From Deinococcus aetherius (GTDB lineage Bacteria; Deinococcota; Deinococci; Deinococcales; Deinococcaceae): 64,000 bases of DNA. The notes below the pieces were generated by a model, which worked only from the letters and a program-made list of their open reading frames with translations, had not been told where the DNA came from and made no database searches. Positions 52,711-63,464 of the stretch are shown in pieces (position 1 is the stretch's first letter; each line of letters begins with the position of its first letter). The DNA is taken from assembly GCF_025997855.1 (NCBI RefSeq), contig NZ_AP026561.1:496001-560000 (forward strand), given 5' to 3'. The translations under genes and the position numbers were made by a program.

Positions 52711-53987
52711 ACAAGCATGCCCCCATCACCCTGACCGACGAGGAGAAACAGGCCCTCCACGACCTGTACGTGCACTATGGAGCCTGGACACCCGAGGAGG
52801 CCGAAGGCCTCCTCTCACGCCGCCGGGAATTCCTGCGAGAGGGCCTCCTGGTAGAGGTGGATACTCTGATGGGTCCCATGACACTGCTCGGGGTCAAGGG
52901 CCGCCGCGCGGCGTTCGAAACCTCGGAGGGAGCGAGGAGTCTGAACCGGCAACTCGACTGGGCCTACCTGCGCCTCAGCCTCGCCCAGCTGGGGTGGGAC
53001 CTCATCCAGAATCCGAACCTCGGACGGGGCCTCCGGCAGTACGACAGGACGGGACTTCTGCAGGAAGTGCGGACCGAACACGGAATCGCCCTGGTGGGGG
53101 GTCAACTCAGCCACGGCGGCTACAGCGCCAACAGTCTCAAAAGCGTGGTCACCCGCTTCAAATCCCTCGCCCTCACGCACCGCTTCTGGGTGATCATCCT
53201 CACCCCCAGTCCGACTCGCGGCCAGGGCGTCGCGCAGGCGAATCGGTCCATGCTCAAGGTCGTTCACGTGCTGCCGAAGTTCACCGCACGGACCAGCGTC
53301 GTGAGGACCGCCCGCCCCCGTCCGGAGAGCGCCGACAAGCCGCTCGACACCGGTCCGAGGATCACTCCGTACATGGCCGAGAAGGCGCAGTCGAAGCGCA
53401 GTCACCTGATACCGGACCTGTCGTTGGAGATCCTCCAGATGACGCGCACAGAACGACGTGAACGGGCCCTCGAAGCCCTCTCTCACGACGGCGTGATCAG
53501 TACCGGACAGCTCACCCGGCACTACGGTCCGGACGAACACGATCTGGCCGGGACCCGCTACCGCGAGGTCCTGGTCAGGCCGATCCACGCACGATACGGC
53601 CTGGAGGTCAAAACGCGGTTCTACACGGCCTCCCAGAAGCTCGCCGGGATGGAGAGTTACGAGCTGGCCCACCTCGCCGGAACCGCCGAACTCCGACAGC
53701 AACTCGGGGTCCCGCCGGGCCGCCACTGGCAGGTTGACAAACGCGGCAGACTCCCTTTCAACGAACCCGACGCGGTCTACGACAGTCCCTACGGTCCGGT
53801 CGCCGTCGAGTACGACAACGGCTCCTACACCCTGTCCACCGTGCAGCAGAAGCTGGAAGCGTTCAGCGACCGCGACTTCAAGGAGGTGGTCTGGGGCGTC
53901 GCCGGGGAACGCCGCCGCGCGACCCTCGAGCAGAAGATCAAGGCGTCTCTGGCCCGTCCGGTGCTCTGGGCGGAGTGGTGGAAGTAG
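52707..53987 (+). CDS. Replication-relaxation-like protein
   Basis: 426 residues from GTG 52707, overlapping the previous stop; the frame stays open far upstream without homology. The N-terminal half has winged-helix character (SRRREFLREGLLVEVDTLMG). The C-terminal 130 residues follow the pattern of replication-relaxation or nuclease-like plasmid proteins: ELAHLAGTAELRQQLGVPP, FNEPDAVYDSPYGPVAVEYD with acidic residues, and QKLEAFSDRDFKEVVWGVAG. It lies 200 bp before three iteron-like repeats. The family assignment is moderate. Confidence 0.55.
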   Translation: MNKHAPITLTDEEKQALHDLYVHYGAWTPEEAEGLLSRRREFLREGLLVEVDTLMGPMTLLGVKGRRAAFETSEGARSLNRQLDWAYLRLSLAQLGWDLIQNPNLGRGLRQYDRTGLLQEVRTEHGIALVGGQLSHGGYSANSLKSVVTRFKSLALTHRFWVIILTPSPTRGQGVAQANRSMLKVVHVLPKFTARTSVVRTARPRPESADKPLDTGPRITPYMAEKAQSKRSHLIPDLSLEILQMTRTERRERALEALSHDGVISTGQLTRHYGPDEHDLAGTRYREVLVRPIHARYGLEVKTRFYTASQKLAGMESYELAHLAGTAELRQQLGVPPGRHWQVDKRGRLPFNEPDAVYDSPYGPVAVEYDNGSYTLSTVQQKLEAFSDRDFKEVVWGVAGERRRATLEQKIKASLARPVLWAEWWK

Positions 53988-54505
53988 TGCAACAAAGACC
54001 CCCGAACTTCGTCCTCTTTACCGGTGATCCAGTGAGTCAAGACGTAGCGTGGATCACCCTCTCCAGGCTCGCTCTCTAGTAACATGAAGTCGCTCCGAAG
54101 ACGAGCACTTGATGACCCAGTAAGTTCACGCCAGCCACCCCAACCCCCTGCTCTCTTCGAGACTGACCACCCAGGACAGATCCCCGACACGCTAAAGACA
54201 CGGAAGTGCCTGAGGCGAAGCATCAGCACCTCACCCCCCGACAGGCTAAAGACAGCCCCGGGGGAGGGCTGATTTACGCCCCGACAGACTAAAAACAGAG
54301 CCCTAGACGTTAATCCCTCTAGGAAGAGGCATCTGCCCTGCCTCCGCGTGCCCGTCCCAGCGTCTTCTTTGCCCCCCATATCCACTCTCGCAGGCCCCCG
54401 CTTTCGCCGTTGCGAGGGAGGGTCGGATGGAGAGCGAATCCGGGAGTCCCGGTGTCCTTCGGGGCAGGACCGGGTCACCCCCGGCGAGCGGGGGTGAGGG
54501 TGGGC
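53988..54505. other. 518-bp intergenic region with iteron-like repeats
   Basis: No gene is supported. The central part holds three 20-bp direct repeats (separate entry) and the region is less GC-rich than its flanks, including TTTACG and AGACGTTAATCCC just after the third repeat. It is a candidate plasmid origin or control region. Confidence 0.5.
54182..54298 (+). repeat. Three iteron-like direct repeats
   Basis: CCCCGACACGCTAAAGACAC (54182-54201), CCCCGACAGGCTAAAGACAG (54236-54255) and CCCCGACAGACTAAAAACAG (54279-54298) are the same 20-bp unit with one to three differences. Starts are 54 and 43 bp apart, close to whole helical turns. The arrangement fits replication iterons or a partition/regulatory site. 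Context (replication-relaxation-like gene upstream, ssb downstream) favours a plasmid function. Confidence 0.6.
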
Positions 54506-54649
54506 ATGACGACTAGGCAACAGACGGTGCACGCGATTCATCTCCTCGAGCGGGGCGAACGGGTGCAGGAGGTCTGCCGGCGCACCGGACTCAACCCGGT
54601 GCAGGTGGGCGTGATCGCGCAGGAGGTCGGGCTCAGACTCAGGCCGTGA
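54506..54649 (+). CDS. 47-residue HTH-like protein
   Basis: ATG 54506 follows GGTGAGGGTGGG. The product reads MTTRQQTVHAIHLLERGERV then QEVCRRTGLNPVQVGVIAQE and GLRLRP, a single helix-turn-helix like those of small transposase-type or antitoxin-type HTHs. It lies between the iterons and a hairpin terminator, so a role in copy control is conceivable. Support is the HTH pattern only. Confidence 0.5.
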   Translation: MTTRQQTVHAIHLLERGERVQEVCRRTGLNPVQVGVIAQEVGLRLRP

Positions 54650-54694
54650 GCGAGGTCTGGGCGAGGAGGCCGACGAGACCCTCCGGGAGGCGTG

Positions 54695-54725
54695 AAGGAG
54701 ACCCGCGCGGGTCTCCTTTGTTGTT
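54695..54725 (+). terminator. Hairpin terminator after the small HTH gene
   Basis: GGAGACCCGCGCGGGTCTCC (54697-54716) is a perfect 20-bp palindrome flanked by AA on the left and followed by TTTGTTGTTG. It lies about 50 bp after the small HTH gene. Confidence 0.75.
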
Positions 54726-54763
54726 GGGGAAGCGCGTCACCCCCGGGCGGGGAACGGGCCACC

Positions 54764-55003
54764 ATGACCCAGGCTGCCGACCTCGCCCGCACGCGCCGTC
54801 ACCAGCTCACCCACGACCTCGCCCTCACCGCCCGACTGATGCGCGCCGACCTCCGGCTCCTCGAGCGGATGGACCGGGTGCGGGGTCAGGTCTCGGAAGC
54901 CACCCGCGAGGCGGCGAGGAACCTCCAGGAATTCCTCGAGCGTTGCCGGACAGTGCTGCGTGAGTACGACGGACTGATCGAGGGCCTGAACACTCACCCC
55001 TGA
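54764..55003 (+). CDS. Small helical hypothetical protein
   Basis: 79 residues from ATG 54764. The protein is almost all helix with heptad-like leucines (LALTARLMRADLRLLERMDR, ARNLQEFLERCRTVLREYDG), suggesting a coiled-coil dimer. It precedes ssb by 80 bp on the same strand, possibly one transcript. No family is recognised. Confidence 0.6.
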   Translation: MTQAADLARTRRHQLTHDLALTARLMRADLRLLERMDRVRGQVSEATREAARNLQEFLERCRTVLREYDGLIEGLNTHP

Positions 55004-55083
55004 CGGGGCGGGAGGCGGGCGGGAAGGACGCGGCCCGGCACACGCCGAACCCCCGGCCGCCAACACACCTTCCGGGAGAGACC

Positions 55084-55779
55084 ATGAACCAGTTCAACCG
55101 AGCCGACCTCACCGCCGCCCTGGTGCGTGCTCCCCAGACCCGCGTGACGCCCTCGGGACTCTCGGTCCTCGAGGCGACGGTCGAGGTCGAGGTGACCCGC
55201 GCGAACGGGTCGGTCGCGCCGATCTATCTGCCCTTCACGATGGCGGGTCCTCAGGTCGACCTGCTCGCCCCCCGCCTGGAGGCCGGGACACCGGTCGTGA
55301 TCGAGGGGATGATCGTGCAGGAACGCTGGGAGCAGGGGGGGGAGCAGAAGTCCTGCCTGAAGGTCAAGGGTCTGCACACCGAGGTGCTGGGCTGGACCGG
55401 GCTCGAGTTCGTGCGCGACACCCGGGGCGGGGTGCGGCTGAAAGGCGGGATGAACGAGGCGGTGATGGGGGGCAACCTGCTCGCGGACCCGGTGTTCCGG
55501 CAGGGAGGGCAGGTCGTGGAACTCGCCCTCGCCCTGAACGAGAACTTCCGGGACCGCCAGGGGGAGCGGCAGGAGCGGCTGCACACCCTCCGGGTGGTGG
55601 GGTGGCGGGACCTGGCCGAACGCGTCCGGAGGCTGGGCTTGCGCAAGGGGAGTCCGGTCTTCGCCCAGGGGTTCCTCTACAACGACGCGTGGAAGACCAC
55701 CGAGGGTCAACCCCGCAACACGATCAAGCTCGAGGCCACCCGCATCGAACCCATCTCGGTGCCCGCCGCCCGCGCGTAA
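55084..55779 (+). CDS. ssb: Single-stranded DNA-binding protein, two OB folds
   Basis: 231 residues after CGGGAGAG. Two OB-fold units are arranged in tandem: residues about 1-105 (LVRAPQTRVTPSGLSVLEAT, GTPVVIEGMIVQERW) and about 115-225 (MNEAVMGGNLLADPVFRQGG, RVVGWRDLAERVRRLGLRKG, SPVFAQGFLYNDAW). The tandem form is characteristic of Deinococcus-Thermus SSB, which acts as a dimer. The chain stops at ISVPAARA, without the linker and acidic C-terminal tip used to recruit partner proteins, so this plasmid copy is shorter than the chromosomal type. Confidence 0.8.
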   Translation: MNQFNRADLTAALVRAPQTRVTPSGLSVLEATVEVEVTRANGSVAPIYLPFTMAGPQVDLLAPRLEAGTPVVIEGMIVQERWEQGGEQKSCLKVKGLHTEVLGWTGLEFVRDTRGGVRLKGGMNEAVMGGNLLADPVFRQGGQVVELALALNENFRDRQGERQERLHTLRVVGWRDLAERVRRLGLRKGSPVFAQGFLYNDAWKTTEGQPRNTIKLEATRIEPISVPAARA

Positions 55780-55792
55780 CCCCCTGCTCACC

Positions 55793-55820
55793 AGAGACCC
55801 CCGAAGGGGTCTCTTTTTTT
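55793..55820 (+). terminator. ssb terminator, interrupted in its T-tract by a transposon
   Basis: AGAGACCCC-CGAA-GGGGTCTCT is a 9-bp stem with a four-base loop followed by seven T residues (55814-55820). The T-tract is the insertion point of the composite element; the eight T residues at 60964-60971 are the other side of the target. Confidence 0.85.
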
Positions 55821-55873
55821 CTACGACGGCAAAGGGGGCTTGAGAGGGTAAGCTGGGGAGGCGGAGGTGCCGG

Positions 55874-56054
55874 TTGGCGCGTCGAGATGCCCGTGAGCCT
55901 GCCCCACGAACCGAAGTCCTGCGGTGTGAAACGGAGACCTGTCCGACCTGTGGGCAGTCCACGACACTGGCGTACCACAACAGCCGACGCCTGATGACGC
56001 TTCATGGGGCGGTGCAGTACATCCTCAAAATTCGGCAGTGCCGTCATCCGGAGT
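55874..56054 (+). pseudogene. Outer transposase, part 1 of 3 (zinc ribbon)
   Basis: TTG 55874, preceded by GGAGGCGGAGG, starts a frame with a zinc-ribbon motif CPTCGQSTTLAYHNSRRLM, ending HPE at the IS3 insertion. The target duplication GAGT (56051-56054, 57250-57253) allows exact rejoining to part 2: HPE-C-ARYRQ, restoring another cysteine of the ribbon. Confidence 0.8.
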
Positions 56055-56105
56055 TGAGCCTGCCCCATTTTGTGGTCCAGACTGGACCCCTCACGGCAGC
56101 CTACC

Positions 56106-56927
56106 TCAGCCCGCCGAACGGCGGGCAAATTCCTGCGGCGCCAGGTTGTCCAGCGAGCTGTGCGGCCGGACTCCGTTGTAGTCCCGGCGCCACACGCTCA
56201 AGACCAACCGGGCCTGCGGCAGATTCACAAACCAGTGCTGGTCGAGGCACTCGTCTCGGAAGCGCCCATTGAAACTCTCAATATAGGCGTTCTGCACAGG
56301 TTTTCCCGGGTCGATGAAGTGTCGCTCGATCCCCTGTTGGTGGGCCCAGGCATCCAGGGCGCGACTGGTGAACTCCGGGCCATTGTCGCTGATCAACACC
56401 TTCGGCTTCCCCCGTTCTCTTACAGCTTCCCCCAACAGACGGGCGACGGTGTCGCCCGTGATCGAGGTGTCGGCGAAACACACCACGCATTCCCGGGTGA
56501 AGTCATCCACGACGTTCAAAACGCGGAACCGCTGCCCGCTGGCGAGCTGATCACTGACAAAGTCGGTACTCCAACGTTCGTTGGCCGCTGAGGGCACCGT
56601 CAACGGCGTGCGGCGCTGCACCACCCGCTTTCTCCGGGTCTTTTTCCTGACGGTCAGGTCGAGCGCCTTGTAGACGCGATACACCCGCTTGTGATTGACC
56701 ACCTTGCCCTCCCGGCGCAACAGCACCTCCAGCCGCCGGTACCCGAACCGAGGTCGCTCCTGGGCGAGTTTCTGGAGCTTTTCCCCCAGCTGTTGATCGT
56801 TTTTGCGGACCTTATAGCGATGCGACGAGCGACTCAGGCCGAGCACACGACAGGCTCGACGTTCACTGACGCCGTGATGAGCTTGGAGGTAGCGCACCGC
56901 CTCACGGCGCTGCGCGGGCGCTACCAC
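56106..56927 (-). CDS. IS3-family transposase, OrfB
   Basis: 273 residues from GTG 56927. It has an HTH_21 segment (QERPRFGYRRLEVLLRREGK) and then an rve integrase core with D-D-E points: Asp in RWSTDFVSDQL, Asp in VLISDNGPEFTS, and Glu in NAYIESFNGRFRDECL. It overlaps OrfA in a shifted frame, so a fused OrfAB is expected by -1 slippage near the OrfA end. Complete and possibly active. Confidence 0.9.
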   Translation of the reverse strand: MVAPAQRREAVRYLQAHHGVSERRACRVLGLSRSSHRYKVRKNDQQLGEKLQKLAQERPRFGYRRLEVLLRREGKVVNHKRVYRVYKALDLTVRKKTRRKRVVQRRTPLTVPSAANERWSTDFVSDQLASGQRFRVLNVVDDFTRECVVCFADTSITGDTVARLLGEAVRERGKPKVLISDNGPEFTSRALDAWAHQQGIERHFIDPGKPVQNAYIESFNGRFRDECLDQHWFVNLPQARLVLSVWRRDYNGVRPHSSLDNLAPQEFARRSAG

Positions 56928-57190
56928 TTCTTTCCCACGACATCCTTCAGCATCGCGTTGTCGAGGGCCAGGTCAGCGACCAACTTCTTCAACCGGGCGT
57001 TTTCATCCTCAAGCTGTTTGAGCCGCTTGGCGTCGTCAGTTTTGGGCTGCTGGCTGTAGGTGGCCCTCCAATACTGGATGGTCTTGCGGCTGATCCCGGT
57101 TGAGCGGCTGACCGCTGCGATGGTCTCGCCGTTTTCGACCCGTCCGAGAACTTCGAGGACCTTCTCTTCACTGTGTCGTTCTTTCCCCAT
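56921..57190 (-). CDS. IS3-family transposase, OrfA
   Basis: 89 residues from ATG 57190. HTH (SEEKVLEVLGRVENGETIAA, SRSTGISRKTIQYWRATYSQ) is followed by a coiled coil (KRLKQLEDENARLKKLVADL). It is the regulatory and DNA-binding half of the IS3 transposase, ending DVVGKKW just inside OrfB. Confidence 0.9.
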   Translation of the reverse strand: MGKERHSEEKVLEVLGRVENGETIAAVSRSTGISRKTIQYWRATYSQQPKTDDAKRLKQLEDENARLKKLVADLALDNAMLKDVVGKKW

Positions 57191-57253
57191 ACGCTCCCCC
57201 TGTTCTACCTGGGGTGTCAGCGCTGGACCTCAAAATGGGGGCAATGTCAGAGT

Positions 57254-57870
57254 GTGCGAGGTACCGACAGCCCCTTCGGCCCGAAGCCGAAGGGGCCCTG
57301 GCGTTACCCCGTTCCGAATACGGGCTGGACGTTCTGGCGTTGATCGGGGCGCTGCGGTACAGCGAGCATCGTTCGGTGCCGGAGATTCACGCGGTCCTGT
57401 TGGACCGCGAGGTGGAGGTCAGCGAGCGGAACGTCACCCATCTGCTGCATCGGTACGAAGAACTGCTGGCGCTGCGCCTGACCGACGCCACCCGACTACG
57501 GGAGAAGCTGCGTGCCCAGGGGCAAGTCATCCTCGCTCTGGATGGTCTCCAGCCCGACGTGGGCCATGAAGTGTTATGGGTGCTGCGGGATGTGCTGTCG
57601 GGGGAAGTCTTGCTGGCACGTGCCCTGCTGGGGGGCGGTGAAGCGGAACTGACGCCGCTGATTCAGGAAGTGAAGGAGGCCCTCGGGGAGGGCCTCCCGA
57701 TCATTGGTGTGATCAGCGATGGTCAACACGCCATTCGCCATACCATCGCTCAGGTGCTCCCTGGCGTCCCGCACCAACTTTGCCAGTTTCACTATCTACG
57801 TGAGGCGGCCCGTCCGGTCTTCGAAGCTGACCGACACGCCAAGGTGCAACTGAAACGGGAGTTGCTGTCA
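57254..57870 (+). pseudogene. Outer transposase, part 2 of 3 (catalytic core)
   Basis: It continues the frame from part 1 as CARYRQPLRPEAEGALALPR, then YSEHRSVPEIHAVLLDREVE with an HTH, and a DDE-like core: LALDGLQPDVGHEVLWVLRD, PIIGVISDGQHAIRHTIAQV, HQLCQFHYLREAARPVFEAD. It ends ...ELLS at the IS21 insertion. Removing IS21 and one copy of the GTCA duplication joins it in frame to LRGVRKLERSLEV (part 3). Confidence 0.8.
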
Positions 57871-57927
57871 ATGTCGGGTTCGTCGTGAGCAGTTTCGGCG
57901 GAATGGGTGTGACCACCCCCCTGACGT

Positions 57928-60029
<2,102 letters not shown>

Positions 60030-60133
60030 CCTGACCTCCGATTCACCGCGAATCGTAGGCCGGAGGGGGCTGCTACCTCGAAGTGGTCAAATCTGTTCCG
60101 CCCCTTCTGGTCATGTTGAAACCGCCACCGTCA

Positions 60134-60963
60134 TTGCGGGGCGTTCGCAAGCTGGAACGCAGTTTGGAGGTCCGCACGGACTTGCCCGCCCGGGTGCTGC
60201 TGGACTATTGCCTGGCGGTTCGGGGTGCCTTGACCGATGATGGCCGCCCGCCGCTGGCGGCGAGCGGCCTCAAACTCCGACGCCGCATCCAGGAAGTCGA
60301 GGGGTCCTTGGCGCGTGTGATCACGGCGAAAAAGGGGCGCAAGAACCCGTAGACCCCGAGCTGCGACGGCTGCACGTTCATCTCCAGCGGGCTTTGGAGC
60401 GCAGCGATGCGGGGTGGCCGGAAATCGACCGGGCCTACCGCCTGGTGTCCCAAGCAGCTCAGGTACTTCAGAACGCGGAGGAGGGCACGGCCCAGCAGGT
60501 GGAGGGGCGCTTCGAGACCGTCTTGCAGCGGATCGAACGTGAAGCGAACCGGAACGGTTCGCTTCACGACGCCCTGCGGCACTTTCTGAAGGTGACTGCC
60601 AGCTATCGTTCGCACCTGTTCCACACCTACAGCCTGCCTGGCCTGCCACGCACCAACAACGATCTGGAGCAGTTCTTCGGCGCCGCTCGGTACCACGAGC
60701 GGCGTATCGCCGGACGCAAGGTGGCCTCGCCCAGCACCGTGATCCGTGGGCAAGTTCGTCTGGTCGCGGCCTTCGGCACCCGACTCCAACCGCCCGTCGG
60801 ACCTGATCTCCGGCCTCGCTGCCTCACGGCCTGGCGTCATCTCCGGGCTGGGCTGGAAGCCCGACATGAGGCACGACGACAGCAACTCCGCTTCCGCCGT
60901 TCTCCTGACCAGTACCTTGCTGCCCTGGAAGCCCGCCTCCTCAAGCCCCCTTTGCCGTCATAG
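60134..60963 (+). pseudogene. Outer transposase, part 3 of 3, with its own frameshift
   Basis: It resumes LRGVRKLERSLEVRTDLPAR in frame, then near 60345 (an A/G-rich run AAAAAGGGGCGCAAG) the frame must shift by one base to continue EPVDPELRRLHVHLQRALER and so on. The C-terminus RTNNDLEQFFGAARYHERRI and RQQLRFRRSPDQYLAALEAR ends at TAG 60961-60963 within the terminal repeat. Without the shift the frame stops at 60352. The frameshift may be mutational or programmed. Confidence 0.75.
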
Positions 60964-61026
60964 TTTTTTTTGGGGACTGGGGCGGACGGCGTCACCCCCC
61001 CGGCAGGCGTGGGGGTGGGGGCGGCC

Positions 61027-61386
61027 ATGAAGGTGACACCAAACGATCGGCCCCGAACCGGGGCCCAGGAACCTGTTCCGCGTGACCAGCTCTGGCTCGT
61101 CCGACTGCTCCGGTTACAGGAGGCCATCCGGTTGCGGCAGGACCCCGACCACTTCGACCCCGACCTGCCCCTGGGCGAGGCGTCGCCCCCTGGACTGCGG
61201 GCGGCGGAGACGCAGCTGCTCTCGGGCGAGGTGCGGGAGATGGACGCTCTCTCCCTGATGTGGACGATCGCGAGCGGGGAGGTGCTGCTCGGCCTCTTCG
61301 GAGAGGAGAGGCTCGGTCGGCTCCCCTCGCTGCTCGACCGGATGCGAGGGGAACTGCGCTCGAGACGCCCCGCGCTGCAGGCCTGA
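61027..61386 (+). CDS. Hypothetical protein
   Basis: 119 residues from ATG 61027, preceded by a G-rich stretch with GGGGG. The protein is helical and Leu/Arg/Glu-rich (DQLWLVRLLRLQEAIRLRQD, LFGEERLGRLPSLLDRMRGE) without recognisable motifs or membrane segments. Before the transposon inserted it would have been the next gene after ssb, about 60 bp from its terminator. Confidence 0.6.
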   Translation: MKVTPNDRPRTGAQEPVPRDQLWLVRLLRLQEAIRLRQDPDHFDPDLPLGEASPPGLRAAETQLLSGEVREMDALSLMWTIASGEVLLGLFGEERLGRLPSLLDRMRGELRSRRPALQA

Positions 61387-61452
61387 CCGTCACCCGCGCC
61401 GGGGCCGACCCCTGCGGGACCGCCCCCCTCATGGCGCGGGCTGGAGGCGGGC

Positions 61453-62022
61453 ATGGTCGAGACGGAGCGGGAACACACCGGCGGGAAGTGGACCGGGGAG
61501 CACCCCTGGGCGCTGCTGGGGCAGCTCACGGCCCAGGCCTGGGCGCGGGTGGCGAGGGCCCTGACGCGCTTCACACGGGAACAGCTCGCGGTGGTGGACG
61601 CGGTGGTGAACACCGGGGATAACCTGATCGTGGAGTCGACGGCGGGCTCGGGCAAGTCGACGCTGCTCGAGGCGCTGACCGACGTGCTGCCCAGGCCGAG
61701 CCGGATCGGGGTGTTCGCGTACAACCGCACCATCGCGCGCGAACTCAGGAAGCGGCTCGCCAAGGACCTGACCTGCGCGACCCTGCACGCGCACGGCCGA
61801 GCCATCATCGAGGAGCACAGTCCGCGCGACCTGGTGACGCCGGAGCACAAGCGCAAGAACATCACAGACGCGTATCTCAAGCGGCTCGGCCTCTACAGCA
61901 AGGGGACGGCCAAGATGCTCTGCGCGCTGTTGGTGCTGACCATGACCCACCTGACCCCGCCCAGGGCCGAGGAGATCGCAGCGCTGACACTGAGGCACGA
62001 GTTCGAGTTCCGTCCACTGTGA
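61453..62022 (+). CDS. SF1 (UvrD/PcrA-like) helicase N-terminal fragment
   Basis: 189 residues from ATG 61453. After an N-terminal helix it has the Q-motif region (FTREQLAVVDAVVNTGDN), Walker A ESTAGSGKSTLLEAL and motif Ia (RIGVFAYNRTIARELRKRLA). Motifs II-VI are absent because the frame ends at 62022, where the sequence changes to a minus-strand gene remnant. A full helicase would be about three times longer. It is a truncated gene and probably non-functional. Confidence 0.7.
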   Translation: MVETEREHTGGKWTGEHPWALLGQLTAQAWARVARALTRFTREQLAVVDAVVNTGDNLIVESTAGSGKSTLLEALTDVLPRPSRIGVFAYNRTIARELRKRLAKDLTCATLHAHGRAIIEEHSPRDLVTPEHKRKNITDAYLKRLGLYSKGTAKMLCALLVLTMTHLTPPRAEEIAALTLRHEFEFRPL

Positions 62023-62420
62023 GGGCCTTGGCAAGCAGTTCCTGGCTCAGGTGGAAGACGATCTGGCTGGGCGTGAGCCGGTAGCCCCGGGCCTTCAGGA
62101 CGTAACGGGCGATCTGGTCGAGCAACCGGGCCAGCCGCCCGGCCCCCTCGGTCCTGGCCCCCCGTCCACGCTTCGGGCGCAGGGCGGCTAGGTCCAGCAG
62201 CTCGTCGAGATCGGGCACGTGCGGCGCCGGTTCGGGCTTCGGCTCCTGCACCTCGCGGACTGGGCACACGACCACCCGCGTCGAGGCGCTGTACGCCTCC
62301 CTGACCCCCTGCGGGAACTCGTGAGGGGAAAGAGGTCGGGTCGGCCTCGCGGCGGGCCTTCTCGTGGCTCCTGCGCCGTTCCTCGCGGTCGAGGGGAAGG
62401 TCGGTGCCCAGTGCCTTCAA
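62019..62420 (-). pseudogene. Frameshifted hypothetical gene, cut at the helicase junction
   Basis: From TTG 62420 the frame reads [32 protein letters not shown], then one base of shift near 62320 leads into [20 protein letters not shown] and [20 protein letters not shown], then RLARLLDQIARYVLKARGYR, LTPSQIVFHLSQELLAKAL. The homologous-looking part ends at the junction with the helicase. I do not recognise the family. Confidence 0.4.
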
Positions 62421-62449
62421 GGTATCCCAGCTTTGTGGAAGAAGTTAAG

Positions 62450-62480
62450 CGACCTCCTCCATGGGAGGTCGTCTTTGTTG
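62450..62480 (+). terminator. Hairpin upstream of the toxin-antitoxin pair
   Basis: CGACCTCC (62450-62457) pairs with GGAGGTCG (62464-62471) across TCCATG and is followed by TCTTTGTTG. It would insulate the toxin-antitoxin promoter from upstream transcription. Confidence 0.6.
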
Positions 62481-62532
62481 AAGTCTTAAACCAAGCACGG
62501 CCCGCCCTGACCGCTCCTCCTACTCCCCTTAG

Positions 62533-62543
62533 TATGATAAGTT
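62533..62543 (+). promoter_or_regulatory. Leaderless promoter of the toxin-antitoxin operon
   Basis: TATGAT (62533-62538) matches the -10 consensus and ends 5 bp before the GTG start at 62544. There is no Shine-Dalgarno, so transcription probably starts at or next to the start codon. No clear -35 box was found. Confidence 0.6.
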
Positions 62544-62941
<398 letters not shown>

Positions 62942-62945
<4 letters not shown>

Positions 62946-63361
62946 CGGTCACCTATCCTGATTCCAGCGCCTTCGCCAAGCTGTACCTCGATGAGTCGGG
63001 CCGGGAGGAGGTGGAAGCCCTGGTCGAGGAGACCGGCCAGGTGGCCGCCTGCAACATCGCCTATGCCGAGGTGCGGGGCGTCCTGGCCCGGTATCACCAC
63101 CAGGGGCGCCTGACCGAAGAGGAGTACGTGAGCGCCAAGGAAGCCTTTGAGGCGGACTGGGAGACGACCAACGTGGTGGATGTGACCCCGGCCCTGCTGC
63201 GCCTGGCCGGTGACCTCCTGGGGGCCCACGTGGGGCTGCGGGCGATGGACGCCCTGCACCTCGCGGCGGCGCTGGAAGTCCGGTTGTCCCAGGGGCTGCG
63301 CTTCCTGACCTTCGACCTCCACCTGGGGCAGATCGCCCAAGCGTTGATGCCCGGCGCATAA
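62942..63361 (+). CDS. vapC: PIN-domain toxin (VapC-like)
   Basis: 139 residues from TTG 62942, overlapping the antitoxin stop. The PIN active-site acids are present: Asp7 in [12 protein letters not shown], Glu43 in AYAEVRG, Asp103 in [13 protein letters not shown] and Asp125 in FLTFDLHL. The product should be an Mg2+-dependent ribonuclease acting on tRNA or rRNA, held inactive by the antitoxin. The longer reading upstream is not coding. Confidence 0.92.
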
Positions 63362-63401
63362 TCCTGACTTCGTGTGCATTCGGCGCTAACTTAGAGAAAT
63401 C

Positions 63402-63426
63402 AAGGGCGGCCTGCGGGCCGCCTTTC
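63402..63426 (+). terminator. Terminator of the toxin-antitoxin operon
   Basis: GGCGGCC (63405-63411) pairs with GGCCGCC (63416-63422) over a four-base loop, followed by TTT. It begins about 40 bp after the toxin stop. Confidence 0.7.
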
Positions 63427-63464
63427 GCCTAGTGGGTCAGTTGGCACAGGTGTAGACTTTGAAG

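Larger units (their letters stand above)
56055..57249 (-). mobile_element. IS3-family element (IS407-type)
   Basis: 1195 bp with imperfect terminal repeats (left TGAGCCTGCCCCATTTTG; the reverse complement of the right end begins TGACATTGCCCCCATTTT) and a 4-bp duplication GAGT, as expected for the IS407 group. OrfA and OrfB are on the minus strand and overlap by 7 bp. Confidence 0.88.

Noticed and set aside
54182..54298. CRISPR array
   Set aside because: Only three repeats of 20 bp with unequal spacers (34 and 23 bp) and no cas genes; iteron-like repeats fit better.
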